Of a stretch of DNA of 56,723 nt, positions 17,449 through 23,907 are shown piece by piece. The notes beneath the pieces were generated by a model. The model was given only the letters and a program-made list of their open reading frames with translations, searched no databases and was not told where the DNA came from. Each line of letters starts with the position of its first letter. The first letter of the stretch is position 1. The DNA is from a virus: the IMG/VR virus record IMGVR_UViG_3300010392_000751, positions 1 to 56,723 of that record; one strand, given 5' to 3'. A program made the position numbers and the translations under genes.

Positions 17449-17806
17449 TATACCCGACTGGGATCTGACGCCTGCAACTGTCGAGATCCAGCAGCCGCTC
17501 AGGCTGCCTGAGATCCCCTCTCCCGCGTCCACCACTGAGGACAGCGTGACATTCACCCGCGAGCAGTTCGCTGCGCTGGTGCAGTACACGATCGTCGCAG
17601 GAGGCAATCAGACGATCGCGCAGGAGAACGCTGCAGCCCTCGAGGGACTGAGCCGTGCCTACAATCATTTGATCGAGGCCGGATCCATGCAGCATCAGTT
17701 CACGCAGATCCGAGAAGAGCAGCTCGCTCGAGAGCGGAGAGCACATGAGATGGACAACTGGTTTTACAGGGGCCTGATCGCCCTCGGGATATTGGTGAGC
17801 CTATGA
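17342..17806 (+). CDS. o-spanin-like lipoprotein (Rz1-like) with unusual C-terminal membrane segment
   Basis: The frame starts inside the i-spanin gene. The ATG at 17342 gives MPRWPSWRRSVRRTLLWM, a basic n-region, then a hydrophobic core and the lipobox LSLSGCAS. An alternative start is the ATG at 17393. The mature part begins with a Pro-rich stretch (PDIPDWDLTP-like, RLPEIPSPAS), typical of Rz1. It differs from Rz1 in being long (about 125 mature residues), with a helical C-terminal domain and a last segment NWFYRGLIALGILVSL that looks like a membrane helix. The end overlaps the next ATG. The o-spanin call is solid, but the role of the extra domain is not known. Confidence 0.7.
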   Translation: MPRWPSWRRSVRRTLLWMTCSVLLSLSGCASQSPVDIPDWDLTPATVEIQQPLRLPEIPSPASTTEDSVTFTREQFAALVQYTIVAGGNQTIAQENAAALEGLSRAYNHLIEAGSMQHQFTQIREEQLARERRAHEMDNWFYRGLIALGILVSL

Positions 17807-18558
17807 GAATCGAGAAGAGAATAAGTCTGGCCCTGGCTGGCCTGCTGATACTGAGCATGGTGGTCATGTTCGCGCAGCGCGCCGAGGCAACTGACCGGGG
17901 CGACCGGCAGGACGTCGACGTCGATGTGGATGTGACCACTGGCGGGACCAACGTGGATGTCGGTGGCAGCACCCTGAACGGTGGCGACATGATCGGTGGC
18001 GACACCAACGTCAGCACTGGCGGCAACAAGACGTTCGCCTTCGCCTATGGCATGGGTGACGTCGACATCAACGAGGGCCAGAACTGCTACGGATCTGAAC
18101 AGTGGGGCACGGTCATCGTTGGCCGGCAGACCATGGAGCTCAATGCGTGGTGCGCTGCCCTGTTCTACGAGCTCAACGGAAAGCATGAGCGAGCTGCAGC
18201 CCTGCGCTGCACGATCAAGGACATCAGGAACACGCATCCGTACAACGGTGACGAGATGGCCTGCATCAGGGGTGAGACTCTCAGGCCTGACGAGCCCATG
18301 GTCACTGGCGAAGCGCCGGCCGAGGTCCCAGTCGAGGACTACATCGAGGAGCAGATCCAGATGGCAGTCAACGATGAGATCCAGTCCAGCCATGAGCAAG
18401 TCGAGTATCGAATCGCGCAGCAGCAGAACTTGATAGACTCAGTGCAGCAGGAAAACCGGCAGCTCAAGGCCGAGATCGCCTCGGTCAACACGCTGGCCGG
18501 CGACTACATTGCATCCAAGCAACGGGCGCAGGCGATACTCAATGAGGAAGAGGAATGA
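17803..18558 (+). CDS. Secreted protein of unknown function in lysis region
   Basis: This is a 251-residue protein with a clear signal peptide (MRIEKRISLALAGLLILSMV, probable cleavage after AEA near residue 29). The mature N terminus is an Asp/Val and Gly/Asn-rich repeat-like tract (DVDVDVTTGGTNVDVGG). A central part with four Cys (near residues 100, 115, 132 and 151) could form disulphides in the periplasm. The C-terminal part, about residues 180-250, is a coiled coil (EEQIQMAVNDEIQSSHEQVE). No family was recognised. It could act in envelope disruption, superinfection exclusion or lysis control. These are guesses from location and export signal. Confidence 0.7.
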   Translation: MRIEKRISLALAGLLILSMVVMFAQRAEATDRGDRQDVDVDVDVTTGGTNVDVGGSTLNGGDMIGGDTNVSTGGNKTFAFAYGMGDVDINEGQNCYGSEQWGTVIVGRQTMELNAWCAALFYELNGKHERAAALRCTIKDIRNTHPYNGDEMACIRGETLRPDEPMVTGEAPAEVPVEDYIEEQIQMAVNDEIQSSHEQVEYRIAQQQNLIDSVQQENRQLKAEIASVNTLAGDYIASKQRAQAILNEEEE

Positions 18559-18845
18559 TGGATAAGAAAACATTGATTGCCACGGCCTCAGCTACAGTCG
18601 TGACGCTCGTCGTCACTATGCTGGTCGGCTATGTTGCAGGCGTATTCGAGCGCGGATCTGACGCGCTCACCGAGGACCAGATCGAAAAGGTCCTCGAGCG
18701 GGTGCTGGTCACGGATGCAGGCAAGACCTACGCGGCCACGCTGTCCGAAGTGAACGGCACTCTCATCTCGATCGACACCAAGGTCGGCATCATCCAGGGC
18801 GACGTCGACAAACTCGAGCGCGCACTCCGCGAGCTCAGCAATTAA
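18555..18845 (+). CDS. Small membrane-anchored coiled-coil protein
   Basis: This is a 96-residue protein (ATG at 18555 or 18558) with an N-terminal membrane helix (ATASATVVTLVVTMLVGYVA) and a C-terminal helical segment (TKVGIIQGDVDKLERALREL). It overlaps the preceding gene by 4 bases and ends the rightward late block; a terminator hairpin follows. The topology resembles accessory holin-like, antiholin or second i-spanin-like proteins, but nothing decides between these. Confidence 0.65.
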   Translation: MMDKKTLIATASATVVTLVVTMLVGYVAGVFERGSDALTEDQIEKVLERVLVTDAGKTYAATLSEVNGTLISIDTKVGIIQGDVDKLERALRELSN

Positions 18846-18877
18846 AAAAGGGCGCCGGAACTTACGTTCGGCACCCT
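18844..18877 (-). terminator. Intrinsic terminator for the leftward recombination operon
   Basis: On the minus strand a hairpin with arms AGGGTGCCGAAC (18877-18866) and GTTCCGGCGCCCT (18861-18849), with a small bulge and one G-U pair, is followed at once by TTTTTT. On the plus strand there is no T tract after the hairpin, so the signal is directional. It stops leftward transcripts just before they run into the lysis genes. Confidence 0.8.
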
Positions 18878-18942
18878 GATCCCTGAGTTGAGTACGGTCG
18901 GGCTCCGCATTTCCCAAAGACCGCGAGGACTCTCGGAAGATC

Positions 18943-19059
18943 TCACATCATAGTGAGGTTACGCAGCCACCACAATATCAGCGCAGCCAAGCCGGCGCCG
19001 CCAATCAGCAGCGCCAGCAGGATCCACGGCAGCGCACGATTACCCACGCGGGGCCTCAT
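18943..19059 (-). CDS. Small single-span membrane protein
   Basis: This is a 38-residue protein with a hydrophobic segment LPWILLALLIGGAGLAALIL and Arg on the N side. The ATG at 19059 overlaps the end of the upstream Lar-like gene; a GTG at about 19050 is the alternative start. It is the last gene before the leftward terminator. A longer frame upstream exists but overlaps the Lar-like gene fully. No function can be assigned. Confidence 0.5.
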   Translation of the reverse strand: MRPRVGNRALPWILLALLIGGAGLAALILWWLRNLTMM

Positions 19060-19375
19060 TCCATGCCTTCGCGGCAGCCTTAGCAACGAGCTCTTGCTCC
19101 TGCGTCCGTGGCACAAGGAAGTCGACTCCCCACACACCACACATCGAGCAGCTCGCGCGGCCTACCTTCGATCCCTGCGGGACGTCGAGCAGGAGGTTGG
19201 TCTCGCCGCCAGCGCAGGGGCACGGAGCCATCTTGATCTGCTGAACTGCTGGTGGCTGCTCAATGATCGCTTGCTTGACTGCCTCGGCTACTGCGGCTGG
19301 TGCTGGCTCTGCATCCGGCGCGGCTTGCTCAGCCGGTGTCTGCACTTGCCCGTTTTCTCCGTTGTTTTCACTCAC
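19040..19375 (-). CDS. Lar-like (restriction alleviation) zinc protein
   Basis: This is a 111-residue protein. I chose the GTG at 19375 because AAGGAG precedes it by a good distance; an upstream TTG at 19411 would start inside the palindrome. Residues 1-45 are a low-complexity Ala/Pro/Glu/Gln linker. The C-terminal 60 residues have the pattern APCPCAGG ... ASCSMCGVWG ... AAAKAWNEA, the Cys pairs and WN ending of Lar family proteins. In Rac and lambdoid phages Lar modulates type I restriction-modification. The homology is short, so a generic zinc-ribbon role cannot be excluded. Confidence 0.6.
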   Translation of the reverse strand: MSENNGENGQVQTPAEQAAPDAEPAPAAVAEAVKQAIIEQPPAVQQIKMAPCPCAGGETNLLLDVPQGSKVGRASCSMCGVWGVDFLVPRTQEQELVAKAAAKAWNEAPRG

Positions 19376-19397
19376 ATTTTTCTCCTTAGGTGTAATG

Positions 19398-19413
19398 TGG
19401 ACAATGTCCAAAA
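19398..19413. promoter_or_regulatory. Shared palindromic site, copy 1
   Basis: TGGACAATGTCCAAAA lies between the stop of the YqaJ gene and the start of the Lar-like gene. TGGACAATGTCCA is an odd palindrome centred on A19404. The same 16 bases occur at 35760-35775. Two exact copies in short intergenic gaps suggest a protein-binding site, perhaps an operator. A short transcript hairpin is the alternative. Confidence 0.5.
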
Positions 19414-20115
19414 TTATTTCAGGCCGGCCATCTCATAGCACTCGGCCATGAATTTCAAGCACCGGATTTCCATGGCGTCGATAAACTTCTGGTCTCTGGC
19501 CACGGCTACCCGGTGGATCTTCTGGGTCATGCCGCCCTCGAGGTTGTCACCGATGTAGAAGTTCACGTACCACCAGCGGTGCCATCCGGTCAGCCACATA
19601 TTGCCCTGGATCTGGTGACGATCGCAGGCCGGGACTGCCAGCTTCATGCCCTTGTAACGCTCGGCCTGATCTCTGGCCGCCTTGTAGTTCTTGAACATCG
19701 CGCGGCATTTGATCTCGCCGCCCTCGTCGTACTCGCTCTCTGGCGCTGGATTGCTGCCACCGGGTTTGAGTTCGATCTCCGGCTCTGCGATGTGCAGCAT
19801 GTCAGGGCTGGCGCCGAGCCAGTCGTACTGCTTCGAGATCAGGAATACATTGTGCTCGACGTCGACCTCGTACTTCCACTCGTAGCCGGCGATGGCCTTG
19901 GGCTCGTTCTCCCTGCCATGTCTGGCCCACTCGGGAGACTCCTCGACGTTGGTGTTGCCGAGCAGCTCGAGGACCTTCTCGCGCCGGTACTTCTGGTAGC
20001 GTTTGGTGTCTGGCTTGGCCATGACATCCCCGAGCCTCGAGGCGGTGACGCGCGACCGGCGTAGAGCCAGCCACTCGTCACTACCCTGCTCGACCTTGAC
20101 GATCCGGCAGTCCAC
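19414..20115 (-). CDS. YqaJ-family exonuclease (lambda Exo-like)
   Basis: This 233-residue protein is predicted to resect double-stranded DNA 5' to 3' for phage recombination. The PD-(D/E)xK core is visible: GRENEP near residue 67, GASPD with D105, E134-I-K136, and HQIQGNMWLTG at 167-177. All are in the spacing of YqaJ/lambda Exo nucleases. The start is a GTG right after the end of the ERF annealase gene, with which it would work as a two-component recombination system. The leftward operon also contains the coiled-coil protein upstream. Length and motifs fit the family well. Confidence 0.9.
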   Translation of the reverse strand: MDCRIVKVEQGSDEWLALRRSRVTASRLGDVMAKPDTKRYQKYRREKVLELLGNTNVEESPEWARHGRENEPKAIAGYEWKYEVDVEHNVFLISKQYDWLGASPDMLHIAEPEIELKPGGSNPAPESEYDEGGEIKCRAMFKNYKAARDQAERYKGMKLAVPACDRHQIQGNMWLTGWHRWWYVNFYIGDNLEGGMTQKIHRVAVARDQKFIDAMEIRCLKFMAECYEMAGLK

Positions 20116-20871
20116 CTACTTTTTCTCGGCGGCTGGCTTCGCGTCCTTCTTCGGCGCCGGCTTATCGGCGGCCTTCTTCTCGCGCTTGGCCTGATTCTCC
20201 AGCAGCGTCTTGGCCTGCTCGAACAGGTCCGCGGGGATGTCCTTCACTGAGGTCAGCTCGAACACCTTGGCCAGCATCCTCTCGACGACCTGATCGGCAG
20301 ACTTCTTGAACAGGTTGTCGGCCAGCACCAGCAGCTCGTCGACCTGCGTCTTGGAGATCCGCTCGTACTCGTCTGGATCTGCCGTCGCCATGTTGGCGTC
20401 GTCATCCTCCTGCGAGATCCCGACCATGGCGCACAGCATGTAGCGCCGGAGGTAGGTCATGCAGGACCCGAGGGCCTGCGGTCCACCTTTGTCGGGGTGC
20501 ATCGAGTAGTGGCTGTCGATCCATTGGCCAGAACTGTGGCCGAGGATCGTCTGCATGTTGACGGCGCCAGACTCTCCGACCGAGGGGATCTGGATGATCG
20601 CCAGCTCGTTCTCGGACAGTGGTCCGCGGCAGGCTTCCCAACAGGCATCGAGATCCGCGTACTTGAAGTTGAAATGCGTGTTCTCTTTGTCCGCGATGGC
20701 CGCCTTGATCTGACCCTGGGCGATGGCGAGCGCAGCGAACAGCTTGTCGCGCTGCGGCTCGGGCGGGTGGGCCTGCGCAACAGCGGCGCCGATGAGATCC
20801 GTCAGGACCTCCTGACTCATGTGGCAGGTCATTGGTGGGTTCACTTCGTAGGGTGCTTGCTCTTCCGACAT
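20116..20871 (-). CDS. ERF-family single-strand annealing protein
   Basis: This 251-residue recombinase is predicted to bind single-stranded DNA and anneal complementary strands made by the YqaJ exonuclease. The ERF core is seen as NFKYADLDACWEACRGPL (about residues 68-85), a SGQWIDSHY segment, and QALGSCMTYLRRYMLCAMVG followed by EDDD. The Lys/Ala/Pro-rich C-terminal tail is low complexity. I prefer the ATG at 20871, not the GTG at 20874, because the CGCGAGGA element then has the same distance to the start as in five other leftward genes. The ATG shares a base with the upstream TGA. Confidence 0.9.
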   Translation of the reverse strand: MSEEQAPYEVNPPMTCHMSQEVLTDLIGAAVAQAHPPEPQRDKLFAALAIAQGQIKAAIADKENTHFNFKYADLDACWEACRGPLSENELAIIQIPSVGESGAVNMQTILGHSSGQWIDSHYSMHPDKGGPQALGSCMTYLRRYMLCAMVGISQEDDDANMATADPDEYERISKTQVDELLVLADNLFKKSADQVVERMLAKVFELTSVKDIPADLFEQAKTLLENQAKREKKAADKPAPKKDAKPAAEKK

Positions 20872-21887
20872 CACAGTTCCTCGCGTTTGGTTTCGATGTA
20901 GCTCTTGACCTGCAGCAGACTCGACACGGCGTTCAACAGGATGTCGTTGCCGGCGTCGGACTGCAGGGTGGGTTTCACGTTGACCAGATGGTCGATGGCA
21001 TTGCAGAACAGGGTCAGCTTCTCCTTGTCCGGTGCCTGAATGGCGGCGAGCGCAGCGGCCTGATCGTCGGCCTCCTTCTGTGCCTTCTCGGCTGCGTCGG
21101 CGTCGATCTTCTCCTGAGCGATGCGCTGCTCTTCGGCCTGATCGTCGAGTTCCTTCTGGCGAGCGTCGTCCTTCTCCTTCTGCTCAGCAGCAGCGGCGTC
21201 GTCGATGACCTTCTGGGCTGCGTCCTTCTCAGCCTGCTCTTCCTCCCGCTTGGCCAGCTTCTCGCGGAGCTCTTTGTTCTCGGCCTCGGTCTGCTCCTGC
21301 TTGGCGACCTCCTCGAGGCGCGTCGACTCGTTCATAATCGCGATGCGCAGCTTGGACTCGGCCACTTCTTTGGCGTTCTCCGCATCCTCGGTGTGCTCTG
21401 CGTAGAAATCGGGATCCACTTTCAGCCCGAGCAGAGTGTCCAGCCTCTCGTTGAGCTGCTCGAACGTCAGGTCGTGGCGATCGAGAGCGAAGGCTTGGAT
21501 CTGTTCGATGCCCTCCATGATCTTGTCCTGTCGCTGCTGCTCCTCGCGAGCTGCGGCATTCTTGATCTCGTCGAGCTGCTCGGTGATGGGGTCCTCGATC
21601 TCAGCGATGAGCCCGAGCAAGCGATTCTTCTCAGCATCGCAGCGCCGGCCGTAGGCCAGAGCGTCAGCCTTGGCTTCCTTGTGCGCCTCGCCCAGGGTGG
21701 TCCGCATCTTGGTCAGGGTTTTCTTCGCCTTCTTGGCGTGGTCCAGATCCTTGTAGGCATCGACCGCACCGAGATCCTCTTTGATCTCAGCGATGGCCGC
21801 GTCGTTCACATTGAAAGTGATGACACGGTTTTCGAGATTCTCCTGCTCGTCGTCCACAGGAGTAGATTCTTGATTTTCGGTATCCAT
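20871..21887 (-). CDS. Coiled-coil protein of the recombination module (DUF1351-like)
   Basis: This is a 338-residue acidic protein. Residues 20-120 have the pattern of the phage DUF1351 group (NRVITFNVNDAAIAEIKEDL, then a K/R-rich helix with an EDPITEQLDEIKNA segment). Residues about 165-285 form a long Glu/Lys/Ala/Gln coiled coil. A compact C-terminal domain (LTLFCNAIDHL ... SLLQVKSYIETK) follows. Such proteins often precede ERF/RecT-type recombinases, and their biochemical role is not settled. It is the first gene of the leftward operon and carries a CGCGAGGA element before its ATG. Confidence 0.75.
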   Translation of the reverse strand: MDTENQESTPVDDEQENLENRVITFNVNDAAIAEIKEDLGAVDAYKDLDHAKKAKKTLTKMRTTLGEAHKEAKADALAYGRRCDAEKNRLLGLIAEIEDPITEQLDEIKNAAAREEQQRQDKIMEGIEQIQAFALDRHDLTFEQLNERLDTLLGLKVDPDFYAEHTEDAENAKEVAESKLRIAIMNESTRLEEVAKQEQTEAENKELREKLAKREEEQAEKDAAQKVIDDAAAAEQKEKDDARQKELDDQAEEQRIAQEKIDADAAEKAQKEADDQAAALAAIQAPDKEKLTLFCNAIDHLVNVKPTLQSDAGNDILLNAVSSLLQVKSYIETKREEL

Positions 21888-21909
21888 TTTTTATCCTCGC
21901 GTATTCTGA

Positions 21910-21939
21910 TTGACTTGTCATTACAAGTGTCATTACTAT
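21910..21939 (+). promoter_or_regulatory. Promoter with overlapping inverted repeat in the divergent early region
   Basis: TTGACT (21910-21915) and TACTAT (21934-21939) with an 18-base spacer fit a sigma70 promoter. Transcription would begin about 7 bases on, at or near the ATG at 21947. Inside the spacer is an inverted repeat ACTTGT-CATT-ACAAGT (21913-21928), well placed for a repressor. No Shine-Dalgarno precedes 21947, consistent with a leaderless message. The gene encodes a ribbon-helix-helix protein, so self-regulation is plausible. Confidence 0.6.
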
Positions 21940-21946
21940 AGGGCCC

Positions 21947-22099
21947 ATGGAGACTAAAGACAAGCCCTTTCAGATGCGCCTGACGCCGCGAGAATCCAAC
22001 GCCCTGGAGGCGCTCGCGAAACGGCAGGGAATTTCCAAAACCGAGTACCTGCGCCGCTATCTGCAGCGCCAAGCCAAAAAAGCGAGGATTCCAATATGA
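21947..22099 (+). CDS. Ribbon-helix-helix DNA-binding regulator (Arc/CopG-like)
   Basis: This 50-residue protein has a beta segment PFQMRLTPRE followed by helices SNALEALAKRQG and SKTEYLRRYLQRQA, the ribbon-helix-helix layout of Arc/MetJ/CopG repressors. It is very basic. It is the first gene of the rightward early block. Its ATG is only seven bases from a -10-like TACTAT, and the sequence between is GGGCCC with no ribosome-binding site. It probably represses its own promoter and that of the divergent recombination operon, which is inference. The stop overlaps the next ATG. Confidence 0.75.
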   Translation: METKDKPFQMRLTPRESNALEALAKRQGISKTEYLRRYLQRQAKKARIPI

Positions 22100-22374
22100 G
22101 TGAAGTAGCAACAGCGGTCGCAAGCCGCGAAACCCGCATGACCATAGCTCTCAACACGATTGCAGAGCTGGCCCAAGATCTCGACAACGTCAATAGCCGC
22201 CTGAGCTCCATCAAGGGCCGGCTGCTTGGCCAGTTCGACGACATCCCCACGCCGATCAATGCCGAGGTCGAGCCTGACCGCTCGGTCATCGACAATCTGG
22301 ACTACCGCCTGAGGATGCTCAGCGAGCAGATCATTCAGGCCAAGAGCCACATCGCCGCACTGGAGGAGCTATGA
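22096..22374 (+). CDS. Small coiled-coil protein, early region
   Basis: This is a 92-residue acidic protein, overlapping both neighbours by 4 bases. Two helical stretches (about 15-50 and 65-90) show heptad spacing (LNTIAELAQDLDNVNSRLSS; DYRLRMLSEQIIQAKSHIA), separated by a Pro-rich loop. It probably dimerises. The function is unknown, and no enzymatic motif is visible. Confidence 0.65.
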   Translation: MSEVATAVASRETRMTIALNTIAELAQDLDNVNSRLSSIKGRLLGQFDDIPTPINAEVEPDRSVIDNLDYRLRMLSEQIIQAKSHIAALEEL

Positions 22375-22571
22375 AGCTGCTCAAGAAGATCCGCGACTTC
22401 CTGCAGGGCGAACCTGCGCCTGAGGTCGTGGCCGACACGGCCATGGAGATCCCCGAGCACAAGGCAGATCCACGTACCTTGCTGCCCAAGGATCACATCG
22501 ACTACCTCGAGCCCGAGAACATCACCGAAACGGCACACCGCCTGCGGGTCCCGCCGCCGAGCAAGCTATGA
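22371..22571 (+). CDS. Small unknown protein, early region
   Basis: This is a 66-residue protein coupled by 4-base overlaps to both neighbours. A basic N-terminal helix (MKLLKKIRDFLQGE) is followed by acidic, Pro-rich sequence without regular structure. It has no recognisable family. Confidence 0.6.
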   Translation: MKLLKKIRDFLQGEPAPEVVADTAMEIPEHKADPRTLLPKDHIDYLEPENITETAHRLRVPPPSKL

Positions 22572-22888
22572 GCGATCCCATGGAACAATTCGATCCGATC
22601 GTGCAGATGCAGCTCGCTGAGTTCCAGAAGCACATCCTCGGGGCTACCTGCTCGGACCTCGTCATCATCATCACGGAGAAGGGTGGCGTGGCTCAGTGTG
22701 CTACCGGCTCCAACAAGATGAGCGAGGCTGATGGCAAGGGCAACGCTGCCGCTCTGATTGCGCAGGTTGCTGCCGCCATGATCGACGATGGCAGCGCCGG
22801 CCAGATGGAGCTGGTCCTCAAGGACAAGCGCAGCGGCCAGATGTACCCGGCCGGCAAGAACATGGACGCCATAGTGGTGAAGGTATGA
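22568..22888 (+). CDS. Small unknown protein, early region
   Basis: This is a 106-residue protein with a mixed alpha/beta pattern: a strand-like SDLVIIITEKGGVAQCATG, then an Ala-rich helix (NAAALIAQVAAAMIDDG) and a final strand pair. It overlaps both neighbouring genes by 4 bases. The fold hints at a small ligand- or protein-binding domain. No family was recognised. Confidence 0.65.
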   Translation: MSDPMEQFDPIVQMQLAEFQKHILGATCSDLVIIITEKGGVAQCATGSNKMSEADGKGNAAALIAQVAAAMIDDGSAGQMELVLKDKRSGQMYPAGKNMDAIVVKV

Positions 22889-23094
22889 GTGCCGACTTCG
22901 AGGTTGCTGCGACTGGTGCGCAAAAGAAGTTCACCGAGACTGAGCTCGAGAACGCGCATCTCAAGGAACTGCTCCGCGTGGCCAAGTGCCCGAACGCGCA
23001 TTGCGTCGACGGTGTCTGTCAGGAGGGGTTTGCTGATGACTACGAGGTCTTTCAGTGCCAGTTTTGTGCAGACCGGGAGCTGATGCTGAAGTGA
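22885..23094 (+). CDS. Small zinc-binding-like protein
   Basis: This is a 69-residue protein with an N-terminal helix and four Cys in the pattern CPNAHCVDGVC ... CQFC. A Cys4 or Cys3His zinc knuckle is likely. It overlaps the preceding gene by 4 bases. Small phage zinc proteins of this kind often bind RNA polymerase, nucleic acid or host enzymes; the partner here is unknown. Confidence 0.65.
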   Translation: MSADFEVAATGAQKKFTETELENAHLKELLRVAKCPNAHCVDGVCQEGFADDYEVFQCQFCADRELMLK

Positions 23095-23408
23095 CCGAGC
23101 TCGCCTACGCCTCAGCCTGGATCGCCGCGCTCGTACTGAGCTGGCACCCTGTTGGTGCGGTCGCGTGGATGTGTTTGACGATAGCCCCGTTCTGCTTTAG
23201 TGTCAGAACGAATGAGGCCCCTACTCCGACACGGATCAGGGGCCTCGAATCTGGTCGGTTTGGACGCCGTGGAACCAGACGCCAAGATCTTACCACAAGA
23301 TCTTGTGCCTTCCACCCTTCCAACACACCAGATCGGTGTGGCATACGCAAACTGACCGAAATCTCAGGGCCGAAAAATCTCGGGGAGGACCTACGGGCCG
23401 TCCAATGA
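23091..23408 (+). CDS. Doubtful reading frame with hydrophobic N terminus
   Basis: A GTG at 23091 overlapping the previous TGA opens a 105-residue frame. Its first 38 residues are hydrophobic (WIAALVLSWHPVGAVAWMCL) and could be a membrane hairpin. The rest is Arg/Thr-rich and coincides with a run of hairpins and a promoter-like sequence (23175-23306), which look more like an RNA or control element than coding sequence. If translated, the membrane part would be the meaningful one. Confidence 0.3.
   Translation: MTELAYASAWIAALVLSWHPVGAVAWMCLTIAPFCFSVRTNEAPTPTRIRGLESGRFGRRGTRRQDLTTRSCAFHPSNTPDRCGIRKLTEISGPKNLGEDLRAVQ
23175..23203 (+). promoter_or_regulatory. Promoter-like sequence before a hairpin chain
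   Basis: TTGACG (23175-23180) and TAGTGT (23198-23203) are separated by 17 bases. The -35 is good and the -10 is weak (TA and the last T conserved). The expected start, about 23210, coincides with the first base of a hairpin at 23214. Confidence 0.35.
23214..23306 (+). ncRNA. Candidate structured RNA with three successive hairpins
   Basis: Three inverted repeats follow one another: GAGGCCCCT/AGGGGCCTC (23214-23222 with 23238-23246), TCTGGT/ACCAGA (23250-23255 with 23274-23279), and CAAGATCTT/AAGATCTTG (about 23282-23305). A further CCTGCT-TCCG-AGCAGG hairpin and a GGCC-AAA-GGCC lie at about 23458-23481, before the next gene. No tRNA cloverleaf was found and no T tract follows. It could be a regulatory RNA or a long structured leader for the downstream genes. 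Confidence 0.35.
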
Positions 23409-23492
23409 TCCGAGTGGCCATTAGGCGCAACGGGCAGACAAAGGCGAGCTGAGTAACCTGCTTCCGAGCAGGCCAAAGGCCCGGAGAAATGC

Positions 23493-23666
23493 GTGAATGA
23501 TTCAGAACGACAGGTCGAAAGGATGCGGATTCGCGCCAAGTTATCGGACGCGGATCGCGAATTTTTGGATGCGATCAAGGAGCTCTTTCCGGGCTCTCGA
23601 ATGGTCGGCATCCGTTTTTCCGATGGCGAAAGCATCGGCAACATGAAGGAGAGCGACGATGGGTGA
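23493..23666 (+). CDS. Small unknown protein
   Basis: This is a 57-residue protein. The GTG at 23493 is preceded by GGAG at a good distance (23482-23485). The sequence is mostly helical and charged (QVERMRIRAKLSDADREFLD) with a short strand-like RMVGIRFSDG. The end overlaps the next ATG by 8 bases. No family was recognised. Confidence 0.55.
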   Translation: MNDSERQVERMRIRAKLSDADREFLDAIKELFPGSRMVGIRFSDGESIGNMKESDDG

Positions 23667-23907
23667 GGAACTGATTTGCCACTTTGGCAAACATGAAGGC
23701 GAGCGTATGGGAGAGATCCCGACCGGGTATCTGCGGTGGGCGGTCAAGACAATTGATCCGATGCCGCTGCCCAAGTACCAGAAGAACGAGGACGGCACTC
23801 AGAAAACTGTCGAGGAGGTCACTGAGATGAAGCGCGCCATGAGCGAGTTTCTCAAGGCGGCCGAGGTTGAAATTGGAAAGAGAGAGGACGATGGCGAAGA
23901 AGGTTAA
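23659..23907 (+). CDS. DUF3820-like small protein
   Basis: This is an 82-residue protein. The core HFGKHEGERMGEIPTGYLRWAVKTI (about residues 8-32) has the pattern of the DUF3820 group, Phe-Gly-Lys-x-x-Gly then Pro-x-x-Tyr-Leu-x-Trp. Members are widespread in phages and bacteria, often near DNA-processing genes, and have no settled function. The tail is an acidic helix. Confidence 0.65.
   Translation: MGEELICHFGKHEGERMGEIPTGYLRWAVKTIDPMPLPKYQKNEDGTQKTVEEVTEMKRAMSEFLKAAEVEIGKREDDGEEG

Noticed and set aside
21934-21946. T7-like promoter core ACTATAGGG
   Set aside because: Nine bases match the T7 class III core, but upstream specificity bases differ and no phage RNA polymerase gene is present. 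A sigma70 -10 explains the sequence.
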